6,805 nucleotides of DNA from Chloroflexota bacterium. GTDB taxonomy: Bacteria; Chloroflexota; Anaerolineae; VGOG01. Below, in pieces: positions 1 to 5,191 of this stretch; within the stretch, counting starts at the first letter, position 1; every line of letters begins with the position of its first letter. A program made the position numbers and the translations under genes. The stretch is from contig JAUWYT010000084.1 of the NCBI GenBank assembly GCA_030615705.1, positions 1 to 6,805 on the forward strand. Direction: 5' to 3'. Below the pieces are notes generated by a model. That model searched no databases. It saw only the letters and a list, made by a program, of their open reading frames with translations, and was not told the DNA's origin.

Positions 1-346
1 TGTAGCCGTTAAGAGCTTGCAGCGTGCGGTGGGTTAGCTCGCGCTGCCGATCCAGATCGGCCTCAGAGGTATATCCCACGGCTTGACAGGTGATGAAGCC
101 GCTCAATGTCTCGCTCAACGAGCCTCGGGCTATGTAGAAAAAGCGCAGGCTGTCAAGGTAGTGATAGCGTCCATAGCCCTCGGCGATATTGAGCGTGGCA
201 CTAGATGCAGCCCGGCGGAGTTGACGGGCAAGGTCATACTTTTCGTTATCGGGGAGTCGTTTCGCCAAATCATATGCCTCACACACTACCTGTAAGGCCA
301 GCTTGTAACAGTCCAAATCCTCAAAGCCCCTCTCCCGCTTCACCAC
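1..346 (-). CDS. Four-helix-bundle protein (S23 / 23S rRNA intervening-sequence protein type), 3' end off window
   Basis: The reverse strand reads an open frame of 115 visible residues with no stop; the C-terminus lies beyond the left edge. Family hallmarks seen: an N-terminal FEDLDCYKLAL (about 8-18), QLRRAASSATLNIAEGYGR (42-60) and FFYIARGSLSE (69-79), the pattern of the four-helix-bundle/S23 family, whose founders are encoded in 23S rRNA intervening sequences. Most family members are free-standing ~120-aa genes of unknown role; related folds include the retroelement accessory protein Avd, but no reverse transcriptase is visible here. The start is one of two adjacent GTG codons (346 or 343). 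An in-frame TAG lies directly upstream (349-347), and a GGAGG core (357-353) gives 6-9 nt spacing, so the N-terminus is well bounded. The gene lies 64 bp downstream of the carbamoyltransferase stop on the same strand and may be read through from it. The family assignment is firm; the cellular function is not. Confidence 0.85.
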   Translation of the reverse strand, partial: MVKRERGFEDLDCYKLALQVVCEAYDLAKRLPDNEKYDLARQLRRAASSATLNIAEGYGRYHYLDSLRFFYIARGSLSETLSGFITCQAVGYTSEADLDRQRELTHRTLQALNGY

Positions 347-356
347 CTACTCCCTC

Positions 357-412
357 CCAAATCTCCGAATCTACGAACCCACGAATCTACGAATCTACGA
401 GCTTACGAATCT
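357..412. repeat. Tandem 8-bp repeat array, seven units of ACGAATCT type
   Basis: Seven consecutive 8-bp units fill the gap between two minus-strand genes: CCAAATCT, CCGAATCT, ACGAACCC, ACGAATCT, ACGAATCT, ACGAGCTT, ACGAATCT. On the gene strand the consensus is AGATTCGT. The last unit overlaps the TAG stop of the carbamoyltransferase (413-411), and the other end runs directly into the purine-rich Shine-Dalgarno of the four-helix-bundle gene. Units at the Shine-Dalgarno end are the most degenerate. Confidence 0.9.
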
Positions 413-1457
413 ACCGCATAGTCAACGCCATCACTGCCTTCTGCGCGTGTAGCCTGTTCTCAGCCTCGTCGAAGACCACCGACTGTGGCCCATCAATGAC
501 CTCGTCGGTCACCTCAAAGCCCCGGTCGCAGGGAAGGCAGTGCATGTAGATGGCATCGGGGTCGGCTAGGTCCATCTTATCAGCATCGCAGATCCAGTCC
601 TTGTTGGCCTCGAAAATCTCCTTGGCTTTCTTCGGATCGTCCTCACCAACCGGCGGCTTGAACGTGGGCACTGCTGTCCAGGACTTGGGGTAGACCACGT
701 GAGCTCCATCGAACGCTTCCTCCATACTGTTGGAAATCTCAAAAGAGCCCCCGTACTTCTCGGCATACCCTTCACAGGCCTTGAGAACCTCTTCGTCAAG
801 CTCCATCCCCTCAGGATGGGCCAGCGCCACATCCATTCCCATCATCGTGGCCCCGATGATGGCGCTCTGAGGCACAGCTCGCGGCTTGTGGACGCTGGGC
901 GAATAGGCCCAACTCATAACGAACCTGACGCCCTCAAAAGTACCGAACTTCTCGTAGACGGTGAGGATGTCAGCCAGGGCCTGGCAAGGGTGATATTTGT
1001 CGCACTCCATGTTAATAACCGGGATGTCCGCCCAATAGGCGAAGTTCCTGATCATCTCGTGAGCCCCACCGTACTCCCAATCCACTGGATCGCCGTAACA
1101 GCGGATGGAGATGGCGTCGCCCATGCGCGCCAGCACCCGCGCCACGTCGGAGACGCGTTCGGTGGCATAGGCCACCTCTCTACCAGGCAACGCTGGGGTG
1201 TAGATTTTGCTCGGGTCCAGAAAGTGGGCATGACCGCCTAACTGAGTCATCCCCGCCTCAAAACTGTTGCGGGTGCGCAGGCTCTGGTTGTAGAAGATCA
1301 TGAACAATGTCTTAGCCCGCAGCAGGTGATCGTGGGGCTCGCCCAGGGCGAAGCGGCGTTTGAGGTCCAGGGCCACATCCAGGATGGTCTCCACTTCCTC
1401 TCTGGTGTAATCCAGGAGGGTGAGGAAATCTCTGCCTCGGAAGGATTCGGTCTTCAT
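411..1457 (-). CDS. Ornithine/N-acetylornithine-type carbamoyltransferase (ArgF/AOTC/YgeW family)
   Basis: This is a cytoplasmic transcarbamylase of 348 aa that moves a carbamoyl group from carbamoyl phosphate to an amine acceptor. Visible motifs: carbamoyl-phosphate site SLRTR (59-63) in FYNQSLRTRNSFE, HPCQ (156-159), HCLP (306-309), and a C-terminal FDEAENRLHAQKAVM typical of OTC and AOTC. The ornithine-loop motif DxxxSMG of classical OTC is absent; the region reads YPKSW (256-260), as in N-acetylornithine carbamoyltransferase and E. coli YgeW. The stretch 181-199 (SWAYSP...KP..VPQSA) matches the proline-rich loop of the knotted AOTC/SOTC/YgeW proteins. By recalled alignment, the AOTC Glu92 position is Thr99 and the AOTC Lys302 position is Glu315, so the acceptor is unclear. 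The start is ATG 1457, preceded by AAAGGAG at good spacing; a longer in-frame reading to 1604 would swallow the promoter and is rejected. The family is certain; classical arginine-pathway OTC is possible but unproven. Confidence 0.9.
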   Translation of the reverse strand: MKTESFRGRDFLTLLDYTREEVETILDVALDLKRRFALGEPHDHLLRAKTLFMIFYNQSLRTRNSFEAGMTQLGGHAHFLDPSKIYTPALPGREVAYATERVSDVARVLARMGDAISIRCYGDPVDWEYGGAHEMIRNFAYWADIPVINMECDKYHPCQALADILTVYEKFGTFEGVRFVMSWAYSPSVHKPRAVPQSAIIGATMMGMDVALAHPEGMELDEEVLKACEGYAEKYGGSFEISNSMEEAFDGAHVVYPKSWTAVPTFKPPVGEDDPKKAKEIFEANKDWICDADKMDLADPDAIYMHCLPCDRGFEVTDEVIDGPQSVVFDEAENRLHAQKAVMALTMR

Positions 1458-1484
1458 CTTTTTCTCCTTTTCTACTTTTGGGAT

Positions 1485-1514
1485 AATATACCATAGGTAA
1501 GGGCATCTCGTCAA
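1485..1514 (-). promoter_or_regulatory. Sigma-70 promoter of the carbamoyltransferase gene
   Basis: On the minus strand, TTGACG (1514-1509) is followed by an 18-bp spacer and TATATT (1490-1485), with a TG dinucleotide one base upstream of the -10 as in extended -10 promoters. Transcription would start near 1478, giving a leader of about 20 nt before ATG 1457, which includes the AAAGGAG ribosome site. Confidence 0.75.
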
Positions 1515-1544
1515 GCCTTGTACTGAGCTGAGCCGAAGTAGAGG
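1515..1544. repeat. Degenerate copy of dispersed TGTCCTGAG...CGAAG repeat between divergent -35 boxes
   Basis: The 30 bp exactly between the two divergent -35 hexamers contains TGTACTGAG (1519-1527) followed by CGAAG (1534-1538). This resembles the core TGTCCTGAG...TCGAAGG repeated at 4507-4551 and 6309-6339. The similarity is short and degenerate, so common origin is an inference. Confidence 0.5.
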
Positions 1545-1573
1545 TTGACCAAAAGTTGCCCCTGTGGTAAAAT
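1545..1573 (+). promoter_or_regulatory. Sigma-70 promoter of the RNase Z gene
   Basis: TTGACC (1545-1550), a 17-bp spacer and TAAAAT (1568-1573), with TG one base upstream of the -10, form a near-consensus promoter. It is divergent from the carbamoyltransferase promoter, with the two -35 boxes 30 bp apart. The predicted start near 1580 gives a leader of about 77 nt before ATG 1657. Within that leader a weak TAAGGC/GCCTTA stem (1607-1612 with 1628-1633) can be drawn. Confidence 0.75.
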
Positions 1574-1656
1574 GTCGAAGTTGAATAAAGGTTGCTGAAG
1601 TCAAGGTAAGGCCTCAGCGTTTTTGATGCCTTAGGTGAAGGCAAAGGACTCATTCA

Positions 1657-2586
1657 ATGTTCGAGATAATCTTTCTTGGCACCTCTGCCTCAGCTCCCTC
1701 GATCAAGCGGAATCTGACGGCCAGTATGGTCCTGCACAAGGAGTACCGTTTCCTCATAGACTGTGGCGAGGGGACGCAGCGACAACTACTCAGAAGCGGC
1801 CTTGGGTTCAAGCGGTTGGACAAGATCCTCCTCACTCACGGCCACCTAGATCACATCCTGGGTCTGGGAGGTCTGGCGTCCACCTTCAGCCGTTGGGACG
1901 CTATCCCGAAGTTGGAGATCTACGGGGGAAGCTGGGCCCTGGAACGGGTCAGGGACCTCATCTTCGGAGTAGTGTTTCGCGGAGTAAAGCCGCCTCTACA
2001 GATTGATCTGATACCAATAGAGCCAGGGATCCTGATGGAAGACGACACCTTTGAGCTCTCGGCCTTCGCAGTCATCCATCGCGGGCCAGGCTGTCTCGGC
2101 TATACGTTTCGGGAGAAAGAGAGGCGCCCCTTTCTAGTTGATAAGGCCGATGCCGTGGGAGTGCCAGCCGGACCAGAGCGAAGCCGCTTAGTCCAGGGAG
2201 AAACCGTGACTCTGGCTGATGGTACGGTGGTGCATCCCGACCAGGTGCTGGGCCCTCGCGTCCCCGGGGCTAAGCTGGTCTTCGTGGGCGATGCAGCCCG
2301 TATCAACAACTTGATAGAAGAGGCAAGTAATGCTGACGCTTTGGTCATCGAGGCTACCTATCTATCGAAAGAGGAGAAGCTGGCCAGGGAATACGGCCAC
2401 CTTACGGCTACCGAAGCGGCAACCTTGGCCCGCCAAGCGGGAGTCAGGCAACTGTACCTGACCCATATCTCCCGGCGCTACTCTGAGGAGGCCATCCTGG
2501 CCGAGGCCAAAGCCGTCTTTCCCAAAACCGTGGTGGTCAGAGACTTCGATCGGTTTCAAATCATCAAGGAGAAAGGCCTCTCGTGA
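1657..2586 (+). CDS. rnz: Ribonuclease Z (tRNA 3' processing endonuclease)
   Basis: A 309-aa metallo-beta-lactamase-fold nuclease of full family length that cleaves the 3' trailer of tRNA precursors at the discriminator base, in the cytoplasm. Seen: an N-terminal FLGTSASAPS strand and loop (6-15), LIDCGEGTQRQLL (33-45) with the family's GEGTQ signature, and the zinc motif THGHLDH (60-66: H61, H63, D65, H66). Further metal and catalytic candidates are H141, D212 in FVGDAAR, H248 in YGHLTATEAA and H270 in LTHISRRY. The segment GVPAGPERSRL (168-178) matches the usual RNase Z internal region. ATG 1657 is preceded by AAAGGA with about 8 nt spacing. The gene is monocistronic: divergent from the carbamoyltransferase, convergent with fRMsr. 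The second zinc region reads GDAAR where many relatives have GDTRP, a mild deviation. I see no truncation. Confidence 0.95.
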   Translation: MFEIIFLGTSASAPSIKRNLTASMVLHKEYRFLIDCGEGTQRQLLRSGLGFKRLDKILLTHGHLDHILGLGGLASTFSRWDAIPKLEIYGGSWALERVRDLIFGVVFRGVKPPLQIDLIPIEPGILMEDDTFELSAFAVIHRGPGCLGYTFREKERRPFLVDKADAVGVPAGPERSRLVQGETVTLADGTVVHPDQVLGPRVPGAKLVFVGDAARINNLIEEASNADALVIEATYLSKEEKLAREYGHLTATEAATLARQAGVRQLYLTHISRRYSEEAILAEAKAVFPKTVVVRDFDRFQIIKEKGLS

Positions 2587-2730
2587 TCCCCCAACCTGGA
2601 CGTGGAATTTCCGCCAAGTATTAGAGGCTGTCACGAGGAGCTGACACGAGAAAGCCCTACCCGCTGCACAGACGTGGTACCACGATTTGCTCCCGGTCGC
2701 AGAGATCCTCCACTCGATTGCGCTCCGATC
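2587..2730. other. Convergent intergenic region with a 12-bp perfect palindrome
   Basis: This 144-bp gap separates the 3' ends of rnz (plus) and the fRMsr gene (minus). It contains the perfect palindrome CGTGGTACCACG (2673-2684) and a short TGTCA/TGACA dyad (2629-2646). Neither is followed by a T-run on either strand, so I cannot name a standard intrinsic terminator. No convincing gene is seen here. Confidence 0.55.
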
Positions 2731-3201
2731 TTACCTTTTGTCTCGCAAGAAGGTGACGATTTCCTCCAGATGCCTTCTGTCCACTTCGTCGAAGGCATCG
2801 TATTCAGCACTGTCCACGTCCAGAACGGCTATCAACTCATCCCTGTCGTTGAAAACGGGCACGACGATCTCTGATTTGGAGCTGGGGTCGCAGGCGATGT
2901 GCCCCGGGAACTGGTGGACATCTGGCACAATGATGGTCTCCCCTCTGCCAGCAGCGGCGCCGCATACTCCTCGATCGAAGCTGATGTGCAAGCAGCCCAG
3001 GGTCCCTTGATAGGGCCCGATGAGCAATTCCCCCGGCGTTACCACTCGATAGAACCCCGTCCAAAAGAAGTAATCGAGGCTGTGATGCAGGAGACAGGCA
3101 ATGGTGGCCATTGACGAGATCAAGTCCCTCTCTCCCTCTAAGGTTGCCCTAATCTCGTCCGTCACTCGCCGATAGACTTCTTCCTTCCGTTCTCTCACCA
3201 T
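2731..3201 (-). CDS. Free methionine-(R)-sulfoxide reductase, GAF-fold (MsrC type)
   Basis: A 156-aa single GAF domain that reduces free L-methionine-(R)-sulfoxide to methionine, a cytoplasmic oxidative-repair enzyme. Diagnostic segments: FFWTGFYRV (45-53), LLIGPYQGTLGC (59-70), GVCG (78-81), FPGHIACD (98-105), SEIVVPVF (110-117) and AVLDVDS (125-131). Three cysteines (C70, C80, C104) are spaced 10 and 24 residues apart, the same spacing as C84/C94/C118 of E. coli YebR/MsrC, so the redox centre looks intact. This pattern distinguishes the enzyme from ordinary signalling GAF domains. ATG 3201 follows GGGGAGA with about 6 nt spacing. It lies 61 bp downstream of the exported peptidase gene on the same strand and I see no promoter of its own, so it is probably the second gene of that transcript. 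It is convergent with rnz. Confidence 0.93.
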   Translation of the reverse strand: MVRERKEEVYRRVTDEIRATLEGERDLISSMATIACLLHHSLDYFFWTGFYRVVTPGELLIGPYQGTLGCLHISFDRGVCGAAAGRGETIIVPDVHQFPGHIACDPSSKSEIVVPVFNDRDELIAVLDVDSAEYDAFDEVDRRHLEEIVTFLRDKR

Positions 3202-3230
3202 CGTATATCTCCCCTAGCTTCGACCCGTGC

Positions 3231-3252
3231 CCTGGCTCAGATTTTGGCCAGG
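3231..3252. other. Short hairpin between the peptidase and fRMsr genes
   Basis: CCTGGC (3231-3236) and GCCAGG (3247-3252) form a perfect 6-bp stem with a 10-nt loop, starting about 10 nt after the peptidase stop on the minus strand. No T-run follows on that strand, so it may be an RNA-stability or partial attenuation structure rather than a terminator. Confidence 0.4.
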
Positions 3253-3262
3253 AGCGACAGCA

Positions 3263-4486
3263 TCAATGGAAGCCCAGCCGAAACTTAAGCAACAAAGACA
3301 GGATCGCCAGGGTCAGCCCTGGTAGCGCCCCCCAGCAGATACCTCCTGCTGGCTTCTTCGCTTCTGGAGGCTTCGGCGTAACCCTCTCTCCTACCTCGCC
3401 CCGCGGCGGCGCGCCAATGCTCTCGCGCCATTGGGCGTCCAGCTCGTCCTGGTCGAAGCCGTAGACCTCCATCAGGGCATCATCGGGAAGGCGGCCTTGC
3501 TTGAAGACCTTCAGCAGTTCACTCATCTTCTCCTTGCCATAGGTTTTGAGCAGGAAGTCGATCAGGCTGTAGACCTGGCCATAGAAAAGGTTGACCTCAG
3601 CAGGCTTGCCGGTGAGTGCCGTGAGGGAGCGGACTGAGATGAGGGTGTTCTCGCGGATGCCCTCCTCCAGGGCCTCAGCGTTGCTGCCCCGCAGTTCCCC
3701 CTCATTATACATGGCTAGCCCCTCATTTAGCCAGGCGGGGATCTCGCTATAAGGGTTCTCGGTAGCCAAACCGACGACGACGTGGGTCAGCTCATGAGCG
3801 ATGGTCCTGTCCGCATCCCGGTGGGTGCCGTGCAGGAGCACGGTGTCCGGAGCCACTACTGTGCCCAGGGTGATTATCTGTTCCTCGAAGATCGTGCCCC
3901 GCGAGATGAGGGCCTCTTGCATGTCGGCCTTGCTCTGGTAGACGATGACCTTGACGGGCTTTTCCAACTCCACGCCCACATTCTCTTCCAGACGGGCCAA
4001 GGATTCCACGGCGCTGCTCAGAAGCCTTCGACCGAAGGTCTGGTCAGCGTCGTACCAATACAGGATGACCTTCCCCTCGGCCAGGCTCTGCCAGGTGAAG
4101 CGATCGTCCATGTAGGTGAAAGTGATGAGCTCGGTCTCCAGAGCGTTGCCAGCCACATCCTCTATCCGCCAGGAGTATTCTATGTCGGAGCCAGGAGGGA
4201 TTTCTCCCCGCTGCAATCGCCAGACGTATTCGGCCTCCACCTTTTGGGCAGGGTTGAACTCAGGATAGGCGCGGTTGGTGACGGGCTCATCGCCCACCCT
4301 GTATGTTAAGGTAATCGCGTTGATCTCGCTGCTGCTCTCGGCCATCAGACGAAACACGATTTCCTTGGAAAAGCTGTACCTGTAAGTATTGGCGGTGACA
4401 GTTATCCCCTCTTGAGCCAGGACAAGAGAGGATACCATTGCAAACAGAACCAATCCCAACGCAAGCAGGGCAAATTTGCTTCTCAT
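3263..4486 (-). CDS. Exported peptidase MA-like metallohydrolase with C-terminal membrane anchor
   Basis: A 407-aa predicted extracytoplasmic zinc peptidase of the gluzincin (peptidase MA-like) group. Residues 1-24 are a signal peptide (MRSK, a hydrophobic core, then LVLAQE). Residues about 26-125 look like a beta-rich domain (ITVTANTYRYSF, YSWRIEDVAGNAL). The catalytic part is about 130-355: IAHELTHVVVG (229-239) provides HExxH (H231, E232, H235), and PAWLNEGLAMY (250-260) provides the third ligand E255. A Pro/Lys-rich linker (about 358-380) leads to GGICWGALPG and a C-terminal hydrophobic stretch (386-400) ending in KFRLGFH, so the protein is probably tethered to the membrane. The start ATG 4486 is preceded by AGAGGAAAGGGA. 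The substrate is unknown. It appears to be first in a transcript with fRMsr, driven from 4560-4588. The fold and export call is strong; proteolysis is inferred from motifs. Confidence 0.88.
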   Translation of the reverse strand: MRSKFALLALGLVLFAMVSSLVLAQEGITVTANTYRYSFSKEIVFRLMAESSSEINAITLTYRVGDEPVTNRAYPEFNPAQKVEAEYVWRLQRGEIPPGSDIEYSWRIEDVAGNALETELITFTYMDDRFTWQSLAEGKVILYWYDADQTFGRRLLSSAVESLARLEENVGVELEKPVKVIVYQSKADMQEALISRGTIFEEQIITLGTVVAPDTVLLHGTHRDADRTIAHELTHVVVGLATENPYSEIPAWLNEGLAMYNEGELRGSNAEALEEGIRENTLISVRSLTALTGKPAEVNLFYGQVYSLIDFLLKTYGKEKMSELLKVFKQGRLPDDALMEVYGFDQDELDAQWRESIGAPPRGEVGERVTPKPPEAKKPAGGICWGALPGLTLAILSLLLKFRLGFH

Positions 4487-4502
4487 TCCCTTTCCTCTTC
4501 AG

Positions 4503-4550
4503 GCGGTGTCCTGAGCTCGTCGAAGGGCGGTGTCCTGAGCTCGTCGAAGG
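4503..4550. repeat. Perfect tandem duplication of a 24-bp unit (TGTCCTGAG...TCGAAGG core)
   Basis: Two identical 24-bp copies (4503-4526 and 4527-4550) lie head to tail. Each holds TGTCCTGAG, then the palindrome GAGCTC, then TCGAAGG. They fill nearly all of the predicted 5' leader of the peptidase gene, between the inferred start site (about 4553) and its Shine-Dalgarno. A related, interrupted core occurs at 6309-6339. Confidence 0.95.
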
Positions 4551-4559
4551 GTAGCTTCA

Positions 4560-4588
4560 ATTATATCATTCCCCGATCGTCGTGACAA
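4560..4588 (-). promoter_or_regulatory. Sigma-70 promoter of the peptidase-fRMsr transcript
   Basis: On the minus strand, TTGTCA (4588-4583), a 17-bp spacer and a perfect TATAAT (4565-4560), with TG one base upstream of the -10, form a very strong match. The predicted start near 4553 leaves a 66-nt leader made mostly of the 24-bp tandem repeat. Confidence 0.8.
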
Positions 4589-4640
4589 AGACGCGCTGGG
4601 GGCTCACACTTTTTTCACTTTGTAGCCCCCTGGAATGATA
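4564..4640. other. 77-bp nested dyad (outer 9-bp inverted repeat, inner GC-rich hairpin)
   Basis: TATCATTCC (4564-4572) and GGAATGATA (4632-4640) are perfect inverted repeats. Inside them GGGGGCT (4598-4604) pairs with AGCCCCC (4624-4630), extendable by ACA/TGT across one bulged C, and a small CGTC/GACG stem lies in the left arm. The drawn fold is a three-way, cloverleaf-like shape. It covers the -35 and one edge of the -10 of the minus-strand promoter. It could be a MITE remnant, an operator or a structured RNA; I cannot tell which. Confidence 0.6.
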
Positions 4641-4675
4641 GCACACAATACCGCTAAGAGCAATCCGCTTCAGGT

Positions 4676-4704
4676 TTGCCAATTCAGATGAAAGTAGCTA
4701 TAAT
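4676..4704 (+). promoter_or_regulatory. Sigma-70 promoter of the zinc-ribbon/TIR-like/membrane operon
   Basis: TTGCCA (4676-4681), a 17-bp spacer and a perfect TATAAT (4699-4704) give a near-consensus promoter. The predicted start near 4711 leaves a leader of about 127 nt that contains the inverted-repeat element 4725-4815 and the GAAGGAG ribosome site. It is divergent from the peptidase promoter. Confidence 0.78.
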
Positions 4705-4724
4705 CACGGCGTATCGTCTTGATG

Positions 4725-4815
4725 GTAGGGGCCACTCTTGCGGTCGCCCCAATGAAGGTAGGAAATGCGGGTTGATGACACCCCATCGGGGGCAGATGCA
4801 GGGCCGCGCCCCTAC
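4725..4815. repeat. 91-bp palindromic (MITE/REP-like) element in operon leader
   Basis: The ends GTAGGGGC (4725-4732) and GCCCCTAC (4808-4815) are perfect inverted repeats. The interior holds GGTCGCCCC and a small CCCC-ATC-GGGG hairpin. Elements with GTAGGGGC...GCCCCTAC ends are, from memory, common interspersed palindromes in bacterial genomes. It lies wholly in the predicted untranslated leader and ends 6 bp before the Shine-Dalgarno of the next gene. Confidence 0.7.
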
Positions 4816-4837
4816 ATTTGAGAAGGAGACCCGTGGC

Positions 4838-5140
4838 ATGGCTATTCCGAAATCCAGTGTCCAGGAGCTAGCTATCAGAGCCCACGAGATGGGAGCCGGC
4901 GTGCTGCGCGGCGCTCTCCAGCGCCTCGACGAAGAAAGAGGGTGGGCCGTGGGAGATATTCATCTGAGGGACTGGCTGGCCAGATATGAGGGCCGAGAGC
5001 TGATTCTGATCACTGCCGTGATCGGGGAAGAGCAAGAACCGGCCGTAAAGACTTGTGGAACGTGCGGGCGAGAGTACAGTGGCAGCGAGTGCCCCTACTG
5101 CCGGGAGGCCAGGGAAAGGCTGAGAGGCAGGCGGGCCTAA
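4838..5140 (+). CDS. Small C-terminal zinc-ribbon protein of unknown function
   Basis: A 100-aa protein I do not recognise by name. Residues 1-70 look like a small alpha/beta domain (helical ELAIRAHEMGAGVLRGALQRL, then WAVGDIHLRDWLARYEG and strand-like RELILITAVIGE). Residues 73-88 form a zinc ribbon with CGTC and CPYC pairs (C73, C76, C85, C88; CxxC-x8-CxxC), followed by a basic tail RERLRGRRA that could contact nucleic acid or a partner. ATG 4838 is chosen because GAAGGAG (4822-4828) lies 9 nt upstream; a longer in-frame reading from 4676 would start inside the -35 box and translate through the palindromic element. It is the first gene of an apparent operon, 51 bp before the TIR-like gene. 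Metal binding is a firm prediction; the role is unknown. Confidence 0.78.
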   Translation: MAIPKSSVQELAIRAHEMGAGVLRGALQRLDEERGWAVGDIHLRDWLARYEGRELILITAVIGEEQEPAVKTCGTCGREYSGSECPYCREARERLRGRRA

Positions 5141-5191
5141 GGTTTGCCTTTCCCATGGCAGTGATAGAAGAGGGCTAGGCGAGGATTGAAG

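Noticed and set aside
357..412. CRISPR-like array
   Set aside because: The units are 8 bp and contiguous, with no unique spacers, so this is a short tandem repeat.
205..549. A 114-codon plus-strand open frame
   Set aside because: It translates through the 8-bp tandem array into repetitive Ser/Thr/Tyr-rich sequence and is antisense to two convincing genes.
699..1241. A 180-codon plus-strand open frame
   Set aside because: It is antisense to the carbamoyltransferase, which has full family motifs.
1458..1604. N-terminal extension of the carbamoyltransferase
   Set aside because: The extension covers the -10 and -35 boxes and the AAAGGAG site that precedes ATG 1457, and it has no family similarity.
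3782..4309. A 175-codon plus-strand open frame
   Set aside because: It is antisense to the peptidase-MA gene, whose signal peptide and HExxH motif make the minus strand the coding one; no ribosome site or family match is visible.
4564..4640. tRNA gene suggested by the cloverleaf-like fold
   Set aside because: There is no T-loop (GTTCRANYC), no anticodon stem of the proper size and no CCA-end geometry; the resemblance is only in general shape.
4676..4837. N-terminal extension of the zinc-ribbon protein
   Set aside because: It would begin with a TTG inside the -35 hexamer and read through the palindromic element; ATG 4838 has an excellent ribosome site.
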